Shown in pieces: positions 24,136-32,133 of a stretch of DNA of 32,133 bases. Position 1 is the first letter of the stretch, and every line of letters starts with the position of its first letter. This DNA is from Deltaproteobacteria bacterium (GTDB lineage: Bacteria > Myxococcota > B64-G9). The position numbers and the translations under genes are program-made. Under the pieces are notes generated by a model. It searched no databases and was not told the origin of the DNA. It was given only the letters and a program-made list of their open reading frames with translations. The stretch covers positions 1-32,133 of the forward strand of contig JAFCZJ010000128.1 in the NCBI GenBank assembly GCA_019314375.1, given 5' to 3'.

Positions 24136-27100
24136 TCATCCACTGGTTTCGCAGGGGTAGTCTTGGTCCGTGCACCAGGCGACGAAGCCTGTGCTGTGGC
24201 GGCCGTCCATTAAGGCCACCATTTTGTCGGCCGGGCGGACGTGGAGTAGGTGGGGGGTTTCTTGGATTACCGGTTGGGCTTTTAGCCAGGCCCAGTCGAC
24301 GTAGCTGTTTTTCTTGGGGTTTTTCCGGGTGGCACCTGGGGGAATGGTGAAGTAGCCCAGTTCCAAGGCCGTCAGGTTGTGAAAGAAGTGGGTGCCCTGG
24401 GAGGGGTCCACGTCGTAACCCTCGGGGGATGCTTCGACGATGATTTTGGCGGCTGAGATCTGCTTGAAGCGCACGGGGATCCCGAGCCAATGATCGGAGG
24501 ACCCCCAGCGGCCCGGCCCGATAAGTACATATTGTCTCTTTTTGGCGGCCAGCTTTTCGTTGATCTCGTCGACCTCGCGGGCAATTTGGGGGGAGTGGGC
24601 CGGATTGAAGGCCTCGGGTTTGACGAAGACGATGTCGCTCAAGTGGGTGAACTGTCCGTTGCCGAGGCAGCGATCGGTTCGGCAGAAAATTTGCTCAGGC
24701 CTGAAGTGCTTGGCTTGCACTTCGCGCAGGTTCTTGCGCACGAGGATGGGGCGAACCTGCAGCAGGTAAAGGATGGGCGATTCGCGGGTTTGTCCGCGTC
24801 GGCGTTGTTTGCCCCAATTTCCCATGTCGCAGGCATACTCCAGTTCGATGGGTGTGCCCATGCCCTTCGTGATGAGTTCCAAAAGCTCATCCATGGCCGA
24901 GGCGAAATGCATGATTTTGTGCTTCAAGATGTTGTTGAAGGTGACCACGAGTGGGCCCTCGCCGCCGATGCCATCGTTGATCGTGTCATTTTGGGGGTCG
25001 TAGGTGCTGCCCACCGCGGCCAGGGTGCCGTGTTTTTTGGCTCGCTCCAACTCGAGCATGACCTGGTTGCCGTCTTTTTCGAATTTTGTGTCCCATCGAG
25101 CGTTGAGATCCAGAGCGTAGAAATTACGCTGGGAGTTCTTCAATACGGCTGCCGGGGACGAAAACTGGGGGATGACCTGTGGGTGGCGGGGGCAAAAACG
25201 CACCGATTCGCCGCCGTCCACCACCATGCGGCCCAGGCCCAGCACGGCTTGCGTCACGCCCTCTTCGGCCTTCTGGGGGCCGATGGGGTAGTAGTTGTAG
25301 GAATGGGCCACCCCGGAGAAATGGGGATAGAAGAAATCGCCATGTCTTTGACCCACCACCTGCTGTAGCACGATGGCCATCTGTTCTTCTTCGATGGAGT
25401 GGCCGGTGTTCTCGAGATAGCTGCGTGCGTTTTGCAGATAGGTGCTGGCGTAGACATAACGAATGGCGCGACTCAAGTCCTTCAGGCGTATGGCCTCGTC
25501 GTCATCGTTGTTGGGGATCATGACCGTGCCGTAAATGCCGGCGAAAGGATGCGCCATGTCGTCTTCCAGCAAGGAAGACGACCGCACAGCCAGGGGCCCG
25601 AAAACGTGATCGACGATGGTTCGTAGGTGTTTCCTCATGGAGGCGGGCAGGCGGGCTCGTTTGAAGCGGGCCATGATCTCCGCATCCGATTTGTTTTCCT
25701 GGATGATTCGATGAAGCTTGTTTTCCTCCAAGAAGCGCTCGAAGAATTCCGTGGTCAGGCAAAAGGATTGAGGGATCTGAACCCGCAAACCGGCCACCCT
25801 GTCCGAGCCCAGCTCATAGGTCAGCAGGTGGTTGAGAAAGGCGATGCCACGGGCTTTTCCGCCCAGGCTTCCTTGGCCGACCCGTTGGAAGAGACTCTCA
25901 TTGTCAAAGTCCTGCGCTGAGGGGAAGTCGGTGATGACGCCCTGTCGGGAGCGGCGGAACAAGGCTTGCAAAATGTTCAGCAGGAAATCGCGGATGTCTT
26001 CAATGCTGTCGAAATCCTGTACCGGCTGTCGCCGCAAAATTTCCGCCAGCTCGAACTCGCTGCGTGCCATCAACCAATTGGAGATGTGGTTGTTGTGCGT
26101 ATGGTATTCCAGGGACGCGGCCGGCACGGATCGGATGCGAACAGCGAATTCGTGAAGGTCCTTGGCCTGCGCCACCTCCTGGCCGTCAGGTAAGCGGAAG
26201 GTGAAAGGGCCAAATCCCAGGTAGTCCACCAGGAAGCTGCGTACTTTTTGCAACAAGCCAGAGGAGCCTTTGTCGACGAATAGTACGTCTAACTCATCCG
26301 CCTGATCCGAGTAGTCCCGTTCGGCGCTCTGGAGCAGGATGGGCATGTCCGGATGGCCTGCCCGAATTTTCTGCACCAGGCGCAGCCCCGCCCGCCTGTC
26401 CAGTTTGCCTTTCCGGGGGAAGCCCACATCGCTGATAACCGCCAGGAGATAGGGTTCATACTTTTCGTAGATGGCCACGGCCTCTTCGTAGCTGCTGGCG
26501 TGCAATATTTTTGGCCGGGTACGCATTCGCATGAGGCGGTGCAGTCGATTGATTCCCTCTGCGAATAGGGATTGAGACTGCTTCATCAGCTCGGGATAAA
26601 GCGCCGCCAGAAAAGACGAGAAGTAGCGGATGGAGTCTTCCACCACCAGGATGACCCGCACATCCATCACTTCGATGTCGTTGTCCACGTTGGCTTTGTC
26701 TTCAAGGTGCTTGATGATGGCCAGAAGGATTTTGGCGTCGCCGTTCCAGATGAACATGGCATCGATGGCGTCTTTGTTCTCGGGGAGGTTGATCTCAGCC
26801 AAATTGGCGCTTTCGAAGCCCAGGATCACCACGGGCAAGTCGGGCTGGCTTTTTTTTACCTCCCGGCCGAATCGCACCAGGTCTTTGGATGCTTCCCGGG
26901 CCACGCACAAGACGAGATCGAAACTTCGACGCTGCAAAAACGAAAGGGCGTCATCTCGATCGGTCACGTGGGAGAAACGGGGCGCCGAGGATAGACTCAA
27001 AGACTTGTACTCGACGAAAATTTGCTCGGTCAAGTGCCCATCTTCTTCCAGGACGAAGGCGTCGTACTGGGAAGAGACAAGCAGGACTTCCCTGACCCGG

Positions 27101-27153
27101 TTGGGCATCAGCTCATGCTCTTTGCGAAAGCGTTTTTTGGAGTCTGTTGTCAA
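24136..27153 (-). CDS. Receiver-domain / PEP-synthase-type ATP-grasp fusion without catalytic His or TIM-barrel domains
   Basis: About 1005 aa. The ORF extends to a GTG at 27177, but that lies inside the gdhA terminator. TTG 27153, six bases after GGAG, is preferred; ATG 27108 is possible. Order: a receiver-like domain without clear acceptor (about 20-150); a full receiver with VVEDS (about 171), ISDVGFP (Asp about 240), LQSAE and VDKGS; a helical linker; then a PpsA/PPDK nucleotide-binding region with GSLGGKARG (about 430), AVRSSSLLEDD (about 519) and LQVRPIL (about 800), and a unique C-terminal region with IGPGRWGSSD. The phosphohistidine swivelling domain and PEP-binding barrel are missing. 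Known as an uncharacterised family in Deltaproteobacteria and Bacteroidota; likely a phospho-signal-controlled ATP-grasp kinase or ligase, substrate unknown. Confidence 0.8.
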   Translation of the reverse strand: MTTDSKKRFRKEHELMPNRVREVLLVSSQYDAFVLEEDGHLTEQIFVEYKSLSLSSAPRFSHVTDRDDALSFLQRRSFDLVLCVAREASKDLVRFGREVKKSQPDLPVVILGFESANLAEINLPENKDAIDAMFIWNGDAKILLAIIKHLEDKANVDNDIEVMDVRVILVVEDSIRYFSSFLAALYPELMKQSQSLFAEGINRLHRLMRMRTRPKILHASSYEEAVAIYEKYEPYLLAVISDVGFPRKGKLDRRAGLRLVQKIRAGHPDMPILLQSAERDYSDQADELDVLFVDKGSSGLLQKVRSFLVDYLGFGPFTFRLPDGQEVAQAKDLHEFAVRIRSVPAASLEYHTHNNHISNWLMARSEFELAEILRRQPVQDFDSIEDIRDFLLNILQALFRRSRQGVITDFPSAQDFDNESLFQRVGQGSLGGKARGIAFLNHLLTYELGSDRVAGLRVQIPQSFCLTTEFFERFLEENKLHRIIQENKSDAEIMARFKRARLPASMRKHLRTIVDHVFGPLAVRSSSLLEDDMAHPFAGIYGTVMIPNNDDDEAIRLKDLSRAIRYVYASTYLQNARSYLENTGHSIEEEQMAIVLQQVVGQRHGDFFYPHFSGVAHSYNYYPIGPQKAEEGVTQAVLGLGRMVVDGGESVRFCPRHPQVIPQFSSPAAVLKNSQRNFYALDLNARWDTKFEKDGNQVMLELERAKKHGTLAAVGSTYDPQNDTINDGIGGEGPLVVTFNNILKHKIMHFASAMDELLELITKGMGTPIELEYACDMGNWGKQRRRGQTRESPILYLLQVRPILVRKNLREVQAKHFRPEQIFCRTDRCLGNGQFTHLSDIVFVKPEAFNPAHSPQIAREVDEINEKLAAKKRQYVLIGPGRWGSSDHWLGIPVRFKQISAAKIIVEASPEGYDVDPSQGTHFFHNLTALELGYFTIPPGATRKNPKKNSYVDWAWLKAQPVIQETPHLLHVRPADKMVALMDGRHSTGFVAWCTDQDYPCETSG

Positions 27154-27163
27154 TGGGATCTCC

Positions 27164-27198
27164 AAAAAAAGGGACACCGGACTTGAATCCGATGTCCC
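27164..27198 (-). terminator. Intrinsic terminator of gdhA
   Basis: On the minus strand an 11-bp stem (27188-27198 with 27171-27181) closes a six-base loop and is followed by seven T (plus-strand A7, 27164-27170). The single non-Watson-Crick position is a G-U pair only in the minus-strand transcript (C-A if read the other way), so it serves gdhA. It lies 32 bases after the gdhA stop. Confidence 0.9.
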
Positions 27199-27230
27199 TG
27201 GGGTTCAGATGCTTTTAGTCTGACGCAGAC

Positions 27231-28780
<1,550 letters not shown>

Positions 28781-28796
28781 TGTCGAGGAGGTGGGC

Positions 28797-29333
28797 ATGC
28801 GAAGCTACCGACTGATGTTTGCGTCTGGTCTCGATTCCGTTGGGCTGGTCCACAGCCTTAGCCGCTTTGTGTATGAGCATCACTGCAATGTGGCGGACAG
28901 CCGCATGGCGGTATTGGGTGGGCAGTTCTCCGCGATGATGCTTATCGGCGGCAGCGAGGCTGATGTTTCGCGTCTCGAGCATGATCTGTCGGCTTTCCAG
29001 GTAGAGACAGGTTTGGCGGCCATGATTGCGGACGCGGCGCAACCTGGGGCAGGCCGGGAAGCGCCGGCCTTGCCTGTGCGGCTTGAGGTTGTGGCCATGG
29101 ACGCGCCGGGCATCCTGGTGCAACTTTCTGAGCGCCTCGACCAACTTGGGGTCAACATCGACGCCTTGGACGCTCGCCTGACCGAGGCACCTTCTTCCAG
29201 CACGACCATTTCTTCGGTTAAATTGCGATTGAGTGTGCCCAAGCACATTCCCTTGCAGCAGGTGAAAGACGAACTCAATAAATTGGCGGTGCGTATCAAC
29301 TTGGACATCGCCTTTCATCCCTTTCAGGAGTGA
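28797..29333 (+). CDS. GcvR-like protein with two ACT domains
   Basis: A 178-aa regulator. GAGGAGG five bases upstream selects ATG 28797 over GTG 28791. The first ACT domain (about 1-75) reads SYRLMFASGLDSVGLVHSLSRFVYEHHCNVADSRM; the second (about 88-175) reads VRLEVVAMDAPGILVQLSERLDQLGVNIDALDARL. This is the layout of the glycine-cleavage repressor GcvR and related ACT proteins, which bind amino acids and act by touching a partner protein, not DNA. The partner may be the sigma54 activator four bases downstream, with which it is surely co-transcribed. Divergent from gdhA. Confidence 0.85.
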   Translation: MRSYRLMFASGLDSVGLVHSLSRFVYEHHCNVADSRMAVLGGQFSAMMLIGGSEADVSRLEHDLSAFQVETGLAAMIADAAQPGAGREAPALPVRLEVVAMDAPGILVQLSERLDQLGVNIDALDARLTEAPSSSTTISSVKLRLSVPKHIPLQQVKDELNKLAVRINLDIAFHPFQE

Positions 29334-29337
29334 CCGC

Positions 29338-30789
29338 GTGTCTGAAAGTGAAGTCACAAAGACCCTGCTTTTGGTCGATGATGAACAATCCCACTTAGAC
29401 AGCCTGCGTCGGATCTTCGAGAGGGAGGGCTACCACATTTTGACCGCGGGCGAGGGGCGGGATGCGCTGGAAGTTTTGAGGCAACACCATGTCCACGTGA
29501 TGCTGACCGACTTGGTCATGCCCGGCATGAGCGGTGGCGAGCTTTTGCGGGCTTGTCGGACGGTGTCTCCGGAAACCGAGGTGGTGGTCATGACCGCCTT
29601 CGGTACCATTGAGACGGCCGTCGATGCCATGAAAGAAGGGGCATACGATTTTATCACCAAGCCCTTGAAGAAAGTGTTCATCACGAAGGTGGTGGGGCAG
29701 GCCTTGGATAGGCAAAAACTGCTAATCGAAAACCGTAGCTTGCGCCAGCAACTCGAGAGTTTGCGACCCCATGACATCATCGGCCAAAGTCCGGCCATCG
29801 TGAAAACCTTAGAGATCATCCGCCAGGCGGGACCGTCTTCGGCCACGGTTTTGCTTACCGGCGAGAGCGGCACCGGCAAGGAGCTCTTGGCCCGTGCCAT
29901 CCATCGCGCGAGCCCCAGAACGAACAAGGCCTTCGTGGCGGTCAATTGCGCGGCCTTGCCGGATACCTTGCTGGAGAGCGAGTTGTTTGGCTCGGAAAAG
30001 GGCGCTTTCACCGGTGCCGACAAAGCTCGGGCGGGACGTTTTGAGTCCGCTGACCAGGGGACCTTGTTTTTGGACGAGGTGGCCGAATTGAGCCTCAGCG
30101 GCCAGGTCAAGCTCTTGCGTGTTTTGCAAGAAGGAGAGTTCGAGCGCTTGGGTGCCAATGAGCCCGTCAAGGTAGACATCCGTTTGGTGGCAGCCACCAA
30201 CCGGGACCTGGAAGAGGAAGTGCGATCCGGTCGATTTCGCGAGGATCTCTACTATCGACTGAATGTGATTCGCATCGAGGTTCCTCCCCTGCGGGAGAGA
30301 ACAGGGGATATCCCTCTGTTGGCCAATTTTTTTCTCAGGCGTTACGCGGCCAAAAACGACAAAACGATAACGGCGGTGACCGGTCGTGCCATGGATGTGC
30401 TCAGCGGCCATGGGTGGCCGGGCAATGTGCGCGAGTTGGAGAACATCGTAGAACGGGCGGTGGTCTTGAGTCGGGATGAGTTAATTGACTTGGACGACCT
30501 GCCGCCGCGGATGGGTGAACGGGGAGATCCGGGAGGGGAGGCTGTGGCCGCTCACTGCGTAGAATCCGGCCGCGGATTGTATATCGCCGTGGGTACCTCG
30601 CTAGATGAAGCCGAACGACGCCTCTTGGCGGCTACCTTGGAGGCGACCGGTGGCGATAAGGGCCTGGCGGCCAAGATTCTGGGCGTGGCCACTCGTACCA
30701 TCTATCGCAAGCTCAGCGCCATGGAAGAGGGGGAAGAGTCGACCACCTCAGGCGGGTCTACGCCGTCGAATGGCCAGTCCGAGCAGTAG
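29338..30789 (+). CDS. NtrC-family sigma54-dependent response regulator
   Basis: A 483-aa transcription activator. GTG 29338 follows AGGAG at seven bases. Receiver domain about 8-120: LLVDDEQ, the phospho-acceptor in LTDLVMPGMSG, MTAFGT, and Lys in ITKPLKK. AAA+ domain about 142-380: Walker A GESGTGKE, intact sigma54-contact loop GAFTGA, Walker B GTLFLDEV, and R-finger region GRFREDLYYRLNVI. Fis-type HTH near 440-460: GLAAKILGVATRTIYRKL. All parts needed to activate sigma54 promoters are present. The cognate kinase is not visible here. The Ser/Gly-rich last 20 codons overlap the opposing MYXO-CTERM gene. Confidence 0.93.
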   Translation: MSESEVTKTLLLVDDEQSHLDSLRRIFEREGYHILTAGEGRDALEVLRQHHVHVMLTDLVMPGMSGGELLRACRTVSPETEVVVMTAFGTIETAVDAMKEGAYDFITKPLKKVFITKVVGQALDRQKLLIENRSLRQQLESLRPHDIIGQSPAIVKTLEIIRQAGPSSATVLLTGESGTGKELLARAIHRASPRTNKAFVAVNCAALPDTLLESELFGSEKGAFTGADKARAGRFESADQGTLFLDEVAELSLSGQVKLLRVLQEGEFERLGANEPVKVDIRLVAATNRDLEEEVRSGRFREDLYYRLNVIRIEVPPLRERTGDIPLLANFFLRRYAAKNDKTITAVTGRAMDVLSGHGWPGNVRELENIVERAVVLSRDELIDLDDLPPRMGERGDPGGEAVAAHCVESGRGLYIAVGTSLDEAERRLLAATLEATGGDKGLAAKILGVATRTIYRKLSAMEEGEESTTSGGSTPSNGQSEQ

Positions 30790-32133
30790 CAATCCGAACA
30801 GGCTGGTGGATTGTCCGCTGCTGCCGCATCCGCAGCCGCTGAGGTCCTCGGTCGCCCCGTCGCCGCCGTCTGTGGTTTCGCCATCGAAACCTGCGTCGCT
30901 TCCGCCGTCGCTTCCATCGTCATTCCCTGCGTCAGTCCCCCCGTCCGGTTGGATTCCGTCATCGTCTGTGATGGTGACGACAGCGGAGATGAGCAAACCC
31001 AGCGTCGCGCCACCATTTGCTTCGCTCAGACCCACAACGAAGCTTTCATCCTGTTCGATTTCGGAGTCGTCGGCGATCACGATGGTGATGGTCTGCGGCC
31101 CGTCCTGGCCGTCTCCCCAAGTGAGCACCTTGTCCTGCGCGGTGAAATCCTGCTCGCCCGTCGAGGAAGCCGTGCCGTCGATGGTGGCAAAGCGCACAGA
31201 AACTTCGCCAGCGCTTCCGCCCGTGCGGGTCGCCTCGATCTCCAGGCTGCCCGCGCTTTCGGAAATCGTCCAGTCGGCCCGGGTGAAGGCGAGCAGGCCG
31301 GACCCGGAGGCGCCGCCCGAGGCGAGGTCTGCGATCTCGCTGGGCTCTAAGACTCGGTCGTAGATGCGGATGTCGTCCAAGACGCCGGAATAATAATCCG
31401 ATCGGTCCAGGCGGTTGCCCAAGACGATGCCGAAGGAGCCCGGGTCGTCGTCGGCCAGGGAGCCTGCGGCGTTTTCAGTGCCGTCGAAGTAAATCCTCAT
31501 TGCCCCGCCGTTGCGATCATAGGTGCAGGCCACGTGCAGCCAGACTCCGGACGCGACGCTGCCGCTCGCAAGCACGTCGCTCGACGCCGCGAAGAGCTGA
31601 TTGGATAAGGTCCCATCGGCCTCAATGGTTACCTCGAAGGCGTCGTGACCGCTCAGGATACGCTGCCGGGTTCCGTCCAGGACCGGCTTCATCCAAAAAG
31701 TGACCGTACCCTGATCGGCGGGATCGAAGGCACCGGCGACTAACACATGATCGTCTAAGCCGTCGAAGTCCAGCCCGTTGCGGATGCGGCCGTTCACCCA
31801 ATCGCTGCTCGGGTCCATGTTCACCAGGGTTCCATGCAGGCCGTTGCCGCTGGCGTCGTTGGCCGTGTTGCCCTCGGATTCGTCGAGCATCCAGTGGGCC
31901 GTTAGGCCCGCCGGTGCTTCACGAACGGTGACGGCCACCATGGCGACGTTGGAGTCGGCCAATCCGTCGCTGACTCGCCAGATGAAGACGTCCACGCCTG
32001 TCCAGCCGTTGTCCGGGAGATACTCTCGATCGTTGCCCGTACCGGAAAGCGTGCCGTGTGCCGGGGGCGTGTCGATGGTCACGGTGTACGGCCCGGGGCC
32101 GTCGGGGTCGGTGTAGACGAGTTGGATGCCCAC
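30748..32133 (-). CDS. MYXO-CTERM surface protein with Ig-like, LamG and Calx-beta domains (5' partial)
   Basis: The C-terminal 461 residues of a large exported protein; the frame runs off the window at 32133. From the visible start: an Ig/cadherin-like repeat (1-72, with YLPDNGWTGVDVFIWRVSD), a LamG/concanavalin-like domain (about 80-265, AHWMLDESEGNTANDASGNG, GLDFDGLDDHV, LDDIRIYDRVL), a Calx-beta domain (about 275-392, ISESAGSLEIEATRTGG, ADDSEIEQDESF), an Asp/Gly-rich linker (393-430), then the MYXO-CTERM tripartite tail: CGCGSSGQ, a hydrophobic span SLFGLLLLGLA, and IRRRRPA. The tail directs cell-surface sorting with lipid-modified Cys in Myxococcota. Likely adhesin or matrix protein. Its stop lies 42 bases inside the 3' end of the response-regulator gene. 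Confidence 0.9.
   Translation of the reverse strand: MGIQLVYTDPDGPGPYTVTIDTPPAHGTLSGTGNDREYLPDNGWTGVDVFIWRVSDGLADSNVAMVAVTVREAPAGLTAHWMLDESEGNTANDASGNGLHGTLVNMDPSSDWVNGRIRNGLDFDGLDDHVLVAGAFDPADQGTVTFWMKPVLDGTRQRILSGHDAFEVTIEADGTLSNQLFAASSDVLASGSVASGVWLHVACTYDRNGGAMRIYFDGTENAAGSLADDDPGSFGIVLGNRLDRSDYYSGVLDDIRIYDRVLEPSEIADLASGGASGSGLLAFTRADWTISESAGSLEIEATRTGGSAGEVSVRFATIDGTASSTGEQDFTAQDKVLTWGDGQDGPQTITIVIADDSEIEQDESFVVGLSEANGGATLGLLISAVVTITDDDGIQPDGGTDAGNDDGSDGGSDAGFDGETTDGGDGATEDLSGCGCGSSGQSTSLFGLLLLGLAIRRRRPA

Noticed and set aside
27154..27177. GTG 27177 as the start of the receiver/ATP-grasp protein
   Set aside because: It lies in the stem of the gdhA terminator; TTG 27153 with GGAG, or ATG 27108, is more likely.

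Overview
The window reads as chromosome of a Myxococcota-like bacterium (former Deltaproteobacteria). The evidence is a MYXO-CTERM sorting tail at the right edge, a lipoprotein built of the Cys-rich repeats common in that phylum, a Cx4CH haem-type motif on a beta-propeller lipoprotein, many GTG/TTG starts, and high G+C outside 19.4-23.7 kb. No rRNA, tRNA, CRISPR array, integrase or transposase was found.

Layout. 1-6.9 kb (+): a 5'-truncated voltage-sensor-type K+ channel with an RCK region, then a tightly packed run of thi4 (thiazole synthase), thiE, a HelD-like helicase and a UvrD/Rep helicase split by a frameshift. 6.9-8.8 kb (-): trmH, a TPR membrane protein and an HTH/receiver-like regulator, all overlapping. 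9-10.8 kb: ilvE (+) and a PP2C phosphatase (-), whose stop codons overlap. 10.97-19.45 kb (+): five exported proteins: a large lipoprotein, a UshA-type phosphoesterase, a beta-propeller/Cx4CH lipoprotein, a HEAT-repeat protein and a frameshifted Cys-repeat lipoprotein.

19.45-24.1 kb is an accessory island of visibly lower G+C. It holds two paralogous secreted proteins, an intact small lipoprotein and a decayed copy of its 3' end, a broken secreted gene and two different toxin-antitoxin modules. Most units are separated by a degenerate direct repeat of about 30 bp, always in the same orientation (core TATTCGCCTGGCACCCCGATT-like). This cassette-like array is the best candidate for something undescribed.

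24.1-32.1 kb returns to core-like genes: a receiver/ATP-grasp fusion that lacks PEP-synthase catalytic domains (-), gdhA (-) with a clear terminator and a promoter-straddling dyad, a GcvR-like double-ACT protein coupled to an NtrC-type sigma54 activator (+), and a partial MYXO-CTERM surface protein (-).

A theme crosses regions. Two broken genes carry exact short tandem duplications (5 bp in uvrD, 8 bp in the Cys-repeat lipoprotein), and deleting one unit restores a textbook reading frame. A third broken gene carries CTAAG-GGT-CTAAG, and a 16-bp tandem repeat sits in the leader of the ACT gene.
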